Positions 1-9,321 of a stretch of DNA of 35,098 bases are shown here, one piece after another. The notes under the pieces were generated by a model. It was given only the letters and a program-made list of their open reading frames with translations, had not been told where the DNA came from and ran no database searches. Each line of letters starts with the position of its first letter. The first letter of the stretch is position 1. Origin of the DNA: Isotricha intestinalis (lineage: Eukaryota > Ciliophora > Litostomatea > Vestibuliferida > Isotrichidae); NCBI GenBank assembly GCA_023807065.1, contig JAJJLU010003726.1:1-35098 (forward strand), read 5' to 3'. Made by a program: the position numbers and the translations under genes.

Positions 1-131
1 GCCATTACTTTTTCTAATTCACTTTCATCAATTTGACCTGATTTATCTGTATCTACACTATCAAAAGCAACTTTTGCAACTTCATTTAATTTTTTTTCAT
101 TGTTAAGAATATCTTTTATTGTACTTGACAT
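1..131 (-). CDS. EF-hand protein, N-terminal part only
   Basis: The gene reads leftwards from an ATG at 129-131 and runs off the window edge after 43 codons, so only the N-terminus is visible. The translation starts MSSTIKDIL and contains one canonical EF-hand loop at residues 27-38 (D-T-D-K-S-G-Q-I-D-E-S-E), with Asp at loop positions 1 and 3, Gly at 6, Ile at 8 and Glu at 12. This loop should bind Ca2+. The partial protein could be a small calcium sensor of the calmodulin or centrin type, or the start of a longer EF-hand protein; the sequence seen cannot separate these. The start is supported by the short AT-rich leader immediately upstream and by the lack of an earlier in-frame ATG close by. 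Confidence 0.75.
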   Translation of the reverse strand, partial: MSSTIKDILNNEKKLNEVAKVAFDSVDTDKSGQIDESELEKVM

Positions 132-1539
132 TTTTTTAATTTAACTTTATTATTTTGATATTTATATGATTATTGGAGATTTAATTTAATTTTTTATTTT
201 TTTTTATTTATTAAATTTTTTTAATTATATTCCTTATAATATTTCATTTATTTTCTTTTCTTCTTTATTCTAATAATAGATTATTTACCTTTATCTTTGA
301 TTTTAATATATTCTTTTATTTATACTTATTTTAATTTATTAAAAATATTAAAATCTCGAATTAAAGATAAATTATTTCTTCTTTTTTAAATTAATACTTA
401 ATTTATTTTGAGATTTATTGTTATTATAATTAAGTTTATTTTAAAGTTTGAATATTTTAAATTGATTTTCATTCAATTTATTCGTTTAAAAATAGTATTT
501 CTATATCATTTATTTCTTAAATCTTCTAATTACTTTTTATATATTCAATTTTTATTATTTTGTTCTTTTTTATGAATTTATTTTTATATAATATTTTGGA
601 ATTATCATTTTTACTTTCTTTTCATTGTTAATTAATATATATTTTTAAATTATTTTCTTCATTTAATAAATTCACTTGATGTTATCTTTATTTTATTTAT
701 TTTGAATTCATTTAATTTATAATTCATCTATTATTTATAGTGTTTTTATATATTTTATTAAACTATTTAATATAAATTGAAGGGTTTATTTGAATTTATT
801 TTTTATTTGGATTTAATATTTAATATGGATTTACACTTATATTTTTGATTTCAAAATATTTTTAATAATTCAACATTATGTTATTATATATTAGATCCGG
901 ATTATTTATTTTATTTAAAAAGTATTGATTTTTTTAACCAAATTTTTATCATTTTATCCTATGAAGCAATATAATTATATTTTATTTTTGATAATCCTAA
1001 AATTATTGTTAATTAAATATATTTTAATTTATCTTTCATTTAGAAAGAATATTACTTTTTTCTTTCTTTTTATCATGAAAAATATAAATTAAATAATTTA
1101 ATATTAATTAAGTTTTTAAATAATTATTTATAATTATATAGAATATTTATGATAAAAAATAAGTGCAAATTTATAATTATTCAATATTGAAATAAACAAT
1201 ATAAAGAATTCTTAAAAATATATTTTAAACACTTTATTTCTTAAATAATAATTAATTTTGTATTTCAATAAAGAATATGACACTTATAAATCATACTATA
1301 AATATTCATTTTTAAAACAATTTCTAAAACAAATAAATTATTATTATTTTTTCTTTTAATTAAATTAGAAAGAAATGGTAATTTAAAAAAATTAAAATAA
1401 TCTTATAATGAATTTAAAAAATTTTTAATTTTTTAATATACAATTTATCAAAGAAAAAAACATTAATAGATAATATATAAAAAAATGGAATAAAATAAAT
1501 AAATATATGTAATATAGAATTTAAACATTTGAATAATTT
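132..1539. other. AT-rich intergenic stretch, about 1.4 kb
   Basis: I see no supported gene here. The plus strand is strongly T-rich from about 150 to 830 and becomes mixed afterwards. One minus-strand frame between about 240 and 680 reads without many TGA codons, but it contains about twenty TAA/TAG codons, which is no better than chance at this base composition. No tRNA-like fold or long repeat was recognised. Confidence 0.6.
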
Positions 1540-1998
1540 TTATAAATCCATTAAATTAACAGCATTATCTGATTCTATTTTACTATAAGATTTAAATTTG
1601 ATAAAATAAATAATATATAATATTAAAATAATTGGAATAATACAATTTACAATTTGATGAAATAATACTGTTTTCATTATATCTTTTCCTTCAAAAATTC
1701 CATTTCCTAATTGAAAAATAAAATATAATATTGAAATTAATGAATTAAAACCTGTAAAAGAAGAAAATATTTTTTTGTCTAATTTTATCTTTACTTTACG
1801 TAATGATAACCATAAATGAAATATTAAAACTTCTTCCATCAATAATTGAAAATAATAAAAATTACATTTTATTTCTGATGTATGTAAAATAATATCATCT
1901 ATTAAAACTAATATATTAAATAAAGTTAAATATAATTTCAAATTTTCAATTTTTTTATTATTATTATTAATGTTTTGATTTTCATTTTCCATTTTCAT
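1540..1998 (-). CDS. Small four-helix membrane protein, unassigned
   Basis: This is a 152-residue hydrophobic protein. The frame is open ten codons further upstream but has no ATG there, so I place the start at 1996-1998 (MKMENENQ); a second ATG two codons on is equally possible. A short Asn-rich N-terminus is followed by four hydrophobic segments at about residues 20-39, 46-66, 77-97 and 112-134. Charged loops lie between them, and a 15-residue polar tail follows. Two adjacent acidic residues (D34, D35) lie inside the first segment, which is unusual for a simple anchor. I recognise no family. It stands alone, with long AT-rich gaps on both sides. The coding strand is richer in A than T, like the well-supported genes here. 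Function unknown. Confidence 0.6.
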   Translation of the reverse strand: MKMENENQNINNNNKKIENLKLYLTLFNILVLIDDIILHTSEIKCNFYYFQLLMEEVLIFHLWLSLRKVKIKLDKKIFSSFTGFNSLISILYFIFQLGNGIFEGKDIMKTVLFHQIVNCIIPIILILYIIYFIKFKSYSKIESDNAVNLMDL

Positions 1999-2885
1999 AA
2001 ATGAATAAAATTTTTTAAGGTAAAACAATTAATTATTAAATATTAATATTTTATAATTTTTTTAATTTAGTTGAAAAAAGAAGTTACTTATTTTGAAATA
2101 TAATCATTCGACTTTTATATTAAAAATTAGAAAAAATTATATAAAATTTTTATTAACCAATTAAATTATTTATGATTTTATGGAGATGTTTGATTAAATA
2201 AAGATAAAAATTATGCATCAATTATTTTAAATAACTATGAATTTTTATTCTGATATATTTTAACTATAAACAAATTTATTGTTATTAAATAAAAAAAATT
2301 CCAAATTAACATTTTCCTAAATTACATTTGAATATTATCAATTAAAACAAAATACAATTACTATATTCAAAAATAGTATGATACAAAAATATATTTAACT
2401 AATATTCCAAGAAAGGATTCTTTGAACTAAAGAAAACAAAAATTATATAAAAAGAAAGAAATTCTTTAAATTATAATTGAAATTTATTGGCTTTTTAAAA
2501 AAAAAGAAGATTAATTTCATTCAAATAATCTAAATTGAAAAATAAAAAAATAAAACTATGAATGATAAAGAAATATTTAAGTTTCCAGTGAAAAATAATT
2601 AATAAATAAAGAATATAATTTAAATTAGAAATTAATGAATATTATAAATTTCACATTATCCAAATATTAAATATGTTAATATATATTTTATTAATGTTTA
2701 ATAAATAAATAAAAATTTTTTAATAAATAATTCAGATATTATGAATATTTTTGTAAATATTAAAAAATAAAATAAATAATTTAGATGAAATTTTTTTTCA
2801 TAAAAACAAAAAAAATAAAGTAAAATTATTTGAAATATAAAAAAACTAAAGATATCATCACAAAAATTGTAAACTAAAAATTGTT
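1999..2885. other. AT-rich intergenic stretch, about 0.9 kb
   Basis: No supported gene. The plus strand turns A-rich after about 2400. One plus frame reads like a protein only if all three stop codons are treated as sense, which is not evidence at this composition. Confidence 0.55.
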
Positions 2886-4622
2886 TTATTTAAAAAAACT
2901 TCTATTATTACTTTTAATTTGAACTTTATTATTAGATTCACTTATATTAGTTTTTTGAATAGAAACTTTACCCATATCAAAACTTTTTTTATTTAAATTA
3001 TTATTTTTTGATTTATTAATTTTTAAATGATTAATATTCTTTTTTAAATTCATATATTGTTCAGTTAAATTAATTGAATTTTTTAGAACTTTTTCATTTG
3101 TAACATTCCTAGATAATTTATTTATAGATGTTTTAATATTTTTTGGTCTACTCATATTCATATTTTTAACAAGTTTATTTTTATTTGGAAAATTTAAAGG
3201 TTTTTTATTTATAATATGAGTAGTTTTATAAATTTCTGATAATAAACTTTTTTTAAAGGAAGTATTTAATTTATTTAAAGTATTATTTGAATTTTCTTCC
3301 TTTAACTGTTTATTTCTTGATTTATTTATTCTTTTAGCAGGAATAGTATTTATATTATTTACAAAAGAAATATTTATTTTTGGTTTTAATATAATATTAT
3401 TATTTGTTATATTATGTGAATTATTATCATTAGAAGTAATATGATTTGATTGAATTATATTTGATATTTTTTTCTTTGAATTAGAAGAATTTAAATCTGA
3501 TAATAATGAAATTTCGGCATAATTATTATTATTATAATTTGTAGTATTATAACTTATTGTATCAATATTACTTTTTGAACTCTTATCATTTATACTTAAA
3601 GCTTTATTGTGACTATTATTATTAGTTTTTTTAAGGAGATTAAATAACAAATGTCTTTTTGATATATTATTATTTTGATTAATTATAATATTTCCTGTGT
3701 TTATTCTTTTCTTTGTAATAATTGGTGATTTCTTTGGTTTATTTGAGGAAATAGATTTATTATGTAATGAACTAGAATTTGGATTGTAATTATAATTTCT
3801 TATTTTTTGACTTACTACTTCTTTACTTTTATTAACATTACTATTTTTACTTTTACTTAAACTACTACTTTGATTATTTATATCAGAATATAATGTTATC
3901 ATTTTTTGCATATTAGTTGTCTTATTTAATATATCTTTTGATGTATTCCCAATTTTTAAAATATCAAAAAAATTATTATTTGTATTTCTTGAATTATTAT
4001 TATATTTTCCATGACTGATATTTAAAATTTTTTTGCTGAAAAAATTCTTTTTTTTATTGTTACGAATATAACTCATTTTTTGTAAAATATTTTTTCTAAA
4101 ATCAAACGAATGTTTAATATCTTCTTGGATATTCATTTTATTTTTCTTCTTATTTTGGGAATTATTTGTAGATTGGTTTTTAGGTTGAATTTTTGAATTA
4201 TTAGGAACATTATCATTATTTCTTGTTTTAACATTTCTTGATTTATTATTCAAATTCACATTAACATTCCCATTATTATTATTTTCAGATCTTCCTTCAC
4301 CAAAAGTAAATATTTCCATATTAATATTATTATCATTTCCTTTATCTTTAGTAATATCAGTTAATTTTTGAGTTAAACTTTCAATTAAAGGTTTAATATT
4401 TCTTGTATTTTTATTATCATCATTTGATTCAATAAAATCTAAATTTGATTTTCTTTTAGGTTCTTCTGATACTCCTTTTCTTTCTAAAGGCATTGTCAAA
4501 AGTAAATTTTCTAATATTTCACATAAGTCTTTATATTTAAAGTGTGCTCCTCCTTCATAAAATTGTTGTTCATTCGTATCATTTCCAAAATAAACACCTT
4601 TATAATTATTAACATCAAACAT
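2886..4622 (-). CDS. Asn/Lys-rich protein with conserved-looking N-terminal motif
   Basis: This is a 578-residue protein with an ATG at 4620-4622. Residues 1-50 look folded: MFDVNNYKGVYFGNDTNEQQ is followed by F-Y-E-G-G-A-H-F-K-Y and an amphipathic helix (DLCEILENLLL). The remaining 520 residues are low-complexity and basic, dominated by Asn, Lys and Ser, and probably disordered. Scattered short Lys/Arg-rich patches could bind microtubules or nucleic acid, but nothing identifies the ligand. The first 50 residues are the likely functional module. I have a sense that the EGGAHF-type motif recurs in protist proteins but cannot name a family. The next gene (STPGR) lies 109 bp away on the same strand; both may be cytoskeletal, but that is inference from proximity. 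Confidence 0.75.
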   Translation of the reverse strand: MFDVNNYKGVYFGNDTNEQQFYEGGAHFKYKDLCEILENLLLTMPLERKGVSEEPKRKSNLDFIESNDDNKNTRNIKPLIESLTQKLTDITKDKGNDNNINMEIFTFGEGRSENNNNGNVNVNLNNKSRNVKTRNNDNVPNNSKIQPKNQSTNNSQNKKKNKMNIQEDIKHSFDFRKNILQKMSYIRNNKKKNFFSKKILNISHGKYNNNSRNTNNNFFDILKIGNTSKDILNKTTNMQKMITLYSDINNQSSSLSKSKNSNVNKSKEVVSQKIRNYNYNPNSSSLHNKSISSNKPKKSPIITKKRINTGNIIINQNNNISKRHLLFNLLKKTNNNSHNKALSINDKSSKSNIDTISYNTTNYNNNNYAEISLLSDLNSSNSKKKISNIIQSNHITSNDNNSHNITNNNIILKPKINISFVNNINTIPAKRINKSRNKQLKEENSNNTLNKLNTSFKKSLLSEIYKTTHIINKKPLNFPNKNKLVKNMNMSRPKNIKTSINKLSRNVTNEKVLKNSINLTEQYMNLKKNINHLKINKSKNNNLNKKSFDMGKVSIQKTNISESNNKVQIKSNNRSFFK

Positions 4623-4731
4623 TTTAAAAATAAATTAAAAAATGTTAATATAATTTAAAAAATTAAACTTAAAATTTTATCGATTCAAAATCATTAATTC
4701 CTTATTTTTATTTAATATAAAATAATATTTT

Positions 4732-6102
4732 TTAAGCTTGTTGTTCTTGATCTTTAGGTTTAACTTCTTCTTCTTCTTCCTTTTCCATATAATCTCCAAT
4801 CACTTCTCCATCTTGAGGAGCTTCTTCAGCGCCTTTTTCATCTCCTTTTTCTTCAGTTGGTTTTTCTTCAGTCGGTTTTTCTTCAGTTGGTTTCTCTTCA
4901 GTTGGTTTATCTTCAACACCTTTATCTTCAGCAGGTTTCTCTTCAGCTGCTTTATTATCAGCATTATTTTCACCTTCATTTCCTTCTTTATTTTCACCTT
5001 CATTTCCTTCTTTATTTTCACCTTCATTTCCTTCTTTATTTTCATCTTCATTTCCTTCTTTATTTTCATCTTCATTTCCTTCTTTATTTTCATCTTCATT
5101 TTCATCCATTCCTCTTTCATCAATTGGTTTTTTATCTTCAACTTCTTCTTGATCTTGATAATCAATTTCTGGCTCTTTTTTAACCTTCATATTATGTCTC
5201 CATGCTTTTTCTTCGAAAGGTATTTTCTTCACAGGATAAACATTTTCAGTAGGATACTTATCTGCATCCTTACTTTCATATTGACCAAAATCAGAAGGTA
5301 ATCTATAAGAGCCAGGACCAGGATAATTACTTCTAGAATCAACAATCTTATATTTTCCATATATATTACCATTGGTGTAACTTCTAAATCTACTATCAAA
5401 AATTTTTCCAATTAAAGGTTTTGATTCATATTCTCCAGGTCCTGGAAATGGACTATATTTATAATTAAACCTCTTTCTTTCTTTATCTCCAAATTTCATA
5501 CTTGAAACATTAGTAATATTACTAACAGGATATTTTCCTTTCTCATTGATTTTAATAGCAATACCATATTCACCAGGACCAGGAAAAACATTTTTCTTTT
5601 TATCATCGTTTTCTTTATTTTCCTTATCATTCCCTTTAGAATCATCATTTCTTCCTCTCATAGTGAATTTAAGACCATCCATACCGAAAGGTTTAGGCAT
5701 GAAATATTTACCAGCTCCAGGAACATTAGGATCATCAGGGTGTTGTCCTTCAACATAAACACGCTTATATCTTTCACGTCCATTAGCCATAGAATATTTA
5801 GGACCATGTGGGTGAACAGGATCGAAATCTGTAGGGTATGAATAAAATTTAGTATTCACACCTTTTTGAGATAATGTGAAGTCCACTCGCTTACCATATC
5901 CCATTGTAGTAGTACGTTTCGAACGAACTTCTGGAAGAGTGTAGTATTGATCTGTCTTTCCTGTTTTGTTGTCTTTTGGCTCTTTCCATTCCTTTTGTAT
6001 TGGAAATCTTGCTGCTTTTGGGAAGGAATACATTTGTTTAGTAAGTGAATTATTCACTTGTGAACGACTTATTGCTTCTCCGGATTTTAGTATTACTGAC
6101 AT
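4732..6102 (-). CDS. STPGR (SHIPPO-repeat) microtubule-associated protein
   Basis: This 456-residue protein starts at ATG 6100-6102. It carries the Pro-Gly-rich repeats typical of STPGR/SHIPPO proteins, which are associated with ciliary and cortical microtubules. The repeats are PGAGKY at 128-133, PGPGEY at 174-179, PGPGEY at 220-225 and PGPGSY at 261-266, each near basic or aromatic patches. An N-terminal Y-x-F-P-K-A-x-R-F segment (about 25-33) is also common in protist members. From about residue 328 the protein becomes a highly acidic tail with an eight-residue tandem repeat (ENKEGNED/EG) and then a five-residue repeat (PTEEK). The tail is Glu-rich like tubulin tails and may be intrinsically disordered. 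The STPGR assignment is from repeat motifs; microtubule binding is known for the family but inferred here. Confidence 0.88.
   Translation of the reverse strand: MSVILKSGEAISRSQVNNSLTKQMYSFPKAARFPIQKEWKEPKDNKTGKTDQYYTLPEVRSKRTTTMGYGKRVDFTLSQKGVNTKFYSYPTDFDPVHPHGPKYSMANGRERYKRVYVEGQHPDDPNVPGAGKYFMPKPFGMDGLKFTMRGRNDDSKGNDKENKENDDKKKNVFPGPGEYGIAIKINEKGKYPVSNITNVSSMKFGDKERKRFNYKYSPFPGPGEYESKPLIGKIFDSRFRSYTNGNIYGKYKIVDSRSNYPGPGSYRLPSDFGQYESKDADKYPTENVYPVKKIPFEEKAWRHNMKVKKEPEIDYQDQEEVEDKKPIDERGMDENEDENKEGNEDENKEGNEDENKEGNEGENKEGNEGENKEGNEGENNADNKAAEEKPAEDKGVEDKPTEEKPTEEKPTEEKPTEEKGDEKGAEEAPQDGEVIGDYMEKEEEEEVKPKDQEQQA
4851..4910 (-). repeat. 15-bp tandem repeat encoding the PTEEK tail
   Basis: There are four near-identical 15-bp units in frame, encoding the repeated P-T-E-E-K of the STPGR protein's acidic tail. 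Unit differences are single silent-type substitutions, which suggests recent duplication by slippage or unequal exchange. Confidence 0.85.
4971..5106 (-). repeat. 24-bp tandem repeat encoding ENKEGNED/EG
   Basis: There are five to six nearly perfect 24-bp units in frame inside the STPGR gene. Two sub-types alternate in blocks, differing at one base that changes Asp to Gly. This is a coding minisatellite and probably length-polymorphic. Confidence 0.88.
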
Positions 6103-6451
6103 TTTTTTTAAAATTGTTTTTTTTTTATTTTATTCAATTTTTTATGTAACTTAAATTTATAATTAATTTTTTTTGCATGTTTTTATTGTTTGTTCATTTT
6201 GAATTATATTTATTTGAATTAATTTTTATTTAATAATGATTATCTACATTAAAATATTTCTATTATATTTTATCTTTTAATATAAAAAATTAAATATTAT
6301 CAGACATGATTTTTTTAATTATAATTTTTTTACTTAATTTCAGTATCAGGAAATCTTTAATAAGTATTTAATTGATAAAAAATAAAAAATTATAAAAAAC
6401 TTTATATATATTTATCTTTAAATAATATATAAAAATATCAACTAAAAATAA

Positions 6452-6868
6452 GCATATTCAATATTATCATATAAATCTCATATTTTATCAGAACCATTTT
6501 TAAATATTGAGAAAATAAAAAAACAATTAAGTATTTTATTAAGAAAAAGTCCAAAAACTCTAAAAGATTTTGTAAAAAATCAGGATTAATAGAAAAAGCC
6601 TCTTTTGGAAAATGTTTTTAACAAAATGATTCAAAAAATAATAATAAGTACAATGAATATAATAGAAAAAAAAACAATAAAATGCAAGAATGAAAATAGA
6701 ATTAACTGATTTTATCTTATCGAAAAAAATAATCCGCAAGATTTTTATGTAATGATTTATAAAATAGAATATAATTTTAATAAAAATTATAAAATTATTT
6801 ATCCATTTTGTGATTTTAAAAAATTATACCTGAAGTTTATTAAAAATTGGTTAATCCAAAAAAAATAA
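6452..6868 (+). pseudogene. Possible decayed gene, one frame with three internal stops
   Basis: A single frame holds 135 sense codons interrupted only by TAA-TAG at 6587-6592 and TGA at 6707-6709, and ends in TAA at 6866-6868. The open blocks are 45, 38 and 52 codons long. With the local base composition I would expect more than ten stops in this length. The translation includes less AT-biased residues (for example SEPF, SPKTLKDF, NNPQDFY, YPFCDF). The G and C content at third positions is higher than in intact genes, as expected after selection is lost. No family recognised. Chance openness in A-rich DNA cannot be excluded. Confidence 0.4.
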
Positions 6869-7139
6869 TGATAGTGTTCTCCAATTAATATTTATGAATT
6901 GCTAAATAGAAATTTCCTTTTTAAGAAAATAAAAAATATTAAAATTTCAAAAATGTATTAAAAAAATAATATAATATTTTCACATTTTTTCTTCATTTTA
7001 ATATTATTTTAATCATGGTTTTTTATTGGTTTCTAACACTTAATAAAATCAAAAATTATAATATATATTTTTCTTTTTAATTATAATATTTTTTATTTTT
7101 CTTTTAAAGATATTACTATAAAAAAGAGAATTAACCAAA

Positions 7140-7611
7140 CAAATTTATCATGAAATCTTCAACTTTTTTTTTGAACTTTTATAAGATGTAATAATATTTT
7201 TTTCATTCAAATTATCAGAAACTAGAAGATATTTTAAAGAATTAAGTGGAATTTGTTGATATTTTATTTATTTTTATGTTTCACTCAATTAGCTTTTTTT
7301 AGTTTAAATTTTTTTTTCAAAATTATTTAAATTTTTTGTTTCTTGTGTTAGAATATTCATCATATTCTCTTAAATTCATTGATCATTAATATCTTTCTAA
7401 ATTTAATTGCAAATAAATGCTCTTTTTCTGTAAGTTTTTCTCTTTTTTAATTATTTTTTTAAAGGAATTATTTTATAAATTAGGTTTTTTTGTTATTATT
7501 TTGAAAACTTAAATTTATAGAAGACTTAGTTGATGATATAGAAATAAACTCTTTATTAAAATTATAACTAGGAAATTTTAGGATTTCTTTGACTTTTTTA
7601 ATAAATATTAT
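7140..7611 (-). pseudogene. Possible decayed gene with stops and frameshifts
   Basis: On the minus strand a 43-codon block (7483-7611) is open and protein-like (contains VKEILKFPSYNFNKEF). It is then broken by TAA at 7480-7482 and several further stops. Coding-like segments reappear in other frames further on (KREKLTEKEHLFAIKF, REYDEYSNTRNKKF, SLKYLLVSDNLNEKN). This pattern fits a gene that has gained nonsense codons and indels. No homologue is recognised, and no start or end can be assigned. Because different frames had to be combined, the support is weaker than a single-frame relic. Confidence 0.35.
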
Positions 7612-7757
7612 TTAAAAATTCAAAATAAAAGTATTGCCACATAAAAAAAAAATTTTTAAAATCACACTTTGATGATTATTTATATTACTTATAATAGTTT
7701 ACAAAATTTCAATTAAATAATATCAATATATAATTAGGAATAAAATATAAAAAAGAA

Positions 7758-8084
7758 TTAAAATAATTTACATTCACATTCATTGTTCTTAATATCTTCG
7801 CTAACATCAACATAATATTCTTTATATGATTTAATTTCAATAACTTCTTTAATTGATTTAGAACTATCTTTTTCATCAATAAAGCTGATTTTTCTTTTTG
7901 ATTTTGATGGATTTGTAGAATTATTATTCTTGAAAGAATTTATATTTACATAATTTAAAGATGAATTTAAACATGAATTAATTCTACTATTTCCTTTTTT
8001 CATCATATTTTCAAATGAAATTTTTCCTTTTCTATTTAAATTTGTATTATCTTCGATGAAATTATTATTTCCTTGATTTTCCAT
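7758..8084 (-). CDS. Small hydrophilic protein with C-terminal CaaX-like box
   Basis: This is a 108-residue protein starting at ATG 8082-8084. It is polar and Asn/Ser/Lys-rich with no membrane segment. A basic-serine stretch (SKSKRKISF, about residues 60-68) could be a phosphorylation site for basophilic kinases. The last four residues are C-K-L-F, preceded by another Cys two residues before (C103 and C105). This resembles a CaaX prenylation box with Phe at the last position, accepted by geranylgeranyl- and farnesyltransferases; the second Cys could be acylated. That would anchor an otherwise soluble protein to membranes. The box is seen; the modification is inferred. No family recognised. 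It stands alone between long AT-rich gaps. Confidence 0.6.
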   Translation of the reverse strand: MENQGNNNFIEDNTNLNRKGKISFENMMKKGNSRINSCLNSSLNYVNINSFKNNNSTNPSKSKRKISFIDEKDSSKSIKEVIEIKSYKEYYVDVSEDIKNNECECKLF

Positions 8085-9321
8085 ATTAAATCAAAATTAA
8101 AGTTATTTTCATTATTTTCTAGTATTTAATAAATTAAACTTTTATTAGTATTTTTGATAAAATTTTTAAAAAGTTTTTTATTTTTAATATTATAATCGAA
8201 TAACTATTTATAATTTAACTTTTAAAAATACCTTTAAAAGATAGTTATTTATTAGTAATATTTTTTATTTTCTATTTATAAAGATAACATTATAAAAATT
8301 CAAATTAAACTCATTATTTATTTTAATTTATTGACCTTAAAGAAATTACTATTATACATTTCTTAAAAAATTGATGAAAAAAAATTTAAATTTCCTTATC
8401 TTTTTTTCAAGGATAAGAAAAATTTTGTAAAGGAGAGTGTGTTCTTTTTATTTTTAAAAGTTTACATATTCACTTTTATTTTAGATTATTTATTTCAATT
8501 CTTTTATTATAAAAATAATCCTAATCATCAAGAAAAAATGAAAATGAAATAGAAAAAAAGTATTCTCTCTTATTAAGATTATGTACATATTAGAAAATAT
8601 AAAAAAAAGATAAAGAAATTAAGCAAATTGAAAAAAAATAAAATTAATTAAAACCAAAAGTAAAAAAATAGTTCTTATATTAGTGAATTAATTTTTTCAA
8701 AAGATGAAAAAATCAAATGAACTCAATTTTTTATGGTGTTAATAGAAAAAATAAAATAAAACTTAAAAATTGATTTTTATGCTTATAATGAAGAAATGAA
8801 ATAAAACATATAAATAGAAGAAGAAAAAAAATTCAATTTTAACAAAGAAAAAAATTAATATAAAAGAATTAGAAAAAAAGTGTTAAATAATTAATAATTT
8901 AATAATAATGATTAATGATAATTAAGAAAATAATCAATTTAAATCTTTTAAGCCTAATTATGATTTTGATAGAATTGTTGAAGGATATAAAAAGATTATA
9001 ATATAGAACAATATTTTGAAAAAAAATTTCTTGTTTTAATGTGATTTATATAATCACAAATTTTTTTCAAAGGAATGATAAAGAATAAAGAAGCCATTTG
9101 ATAAAATTAAAAATATAAAGTTTTAAGTGTATTAAATAATATCATAAAAAAAATAAGAATTAAAAACTAAATCTAAATTCTAAAAAATAACTAAATCAAG
9201 ATACCAAAAAAACAAAAAAAAATATTTTAAAAAAAATTAATTTTAAATTTAAAATTTAATCAACACAAATCAAAAAATTAAATTTTTTAAAAGTTAAAAT
9301 ATAATATATTAACATTAATAA
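8085..9321. other. AT-rich intergenic stretch, about 1.2 kb
   Basis: No supported gene. The plus strand is A-rich from about 8500 to 9300. One frame between about 8390 and 8925 has few TGA codons but around ten TAA/TAG codons, close to chance. Confidence 0.55.

Larger units (their letters stand above)
6103..7757. other. Long AT-rich intergenic region with two gene relics
   Basis: No intact gene lies in these 1.65 kb. Two stretches are more open than expected from composition and are listed separately as possible pseudogenes, 6452-6868 on the plus strand and about 7140-7611 on the minus strand. The remainder is A/T homopolymer-rich sequence with no recognised signal. Confidence 0.6.

Noticed and set aside
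240..680. Minus-strand frame with many TAA codons and protein-like spacing between them
   Set aside because: The number of in-frame stops is at or above the random expectation; a weak excess of G at codon position 1 is not enough.
2060..2570. Plus-strand reading that looks transposase-like when all three stops are read as sense
   Set aside because: With no codon acting as a stop any AT-rich sequence gives a continuous translation; there is no motif or composition support.
4738..5301. Plus-strand open frames opposite the STPGR tail (187 and 108 residues, Phe/Leu-rich)
   Set aside because: They are shadows of the repetitive Glu/Lys-rich minus-strand coding sequence; the STPGR motifs fix the real strand and frame.
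8390..8925. Plus-strand frame that reads like a protein if TAA and TAG mean Gln
   Set aside because: It holds about ten TAA/TAG codons in about 140, close to chance for A-rich DNA, and the only long feature is low TGA frequency, which is expected here. All intact genes use TAA as a stop.
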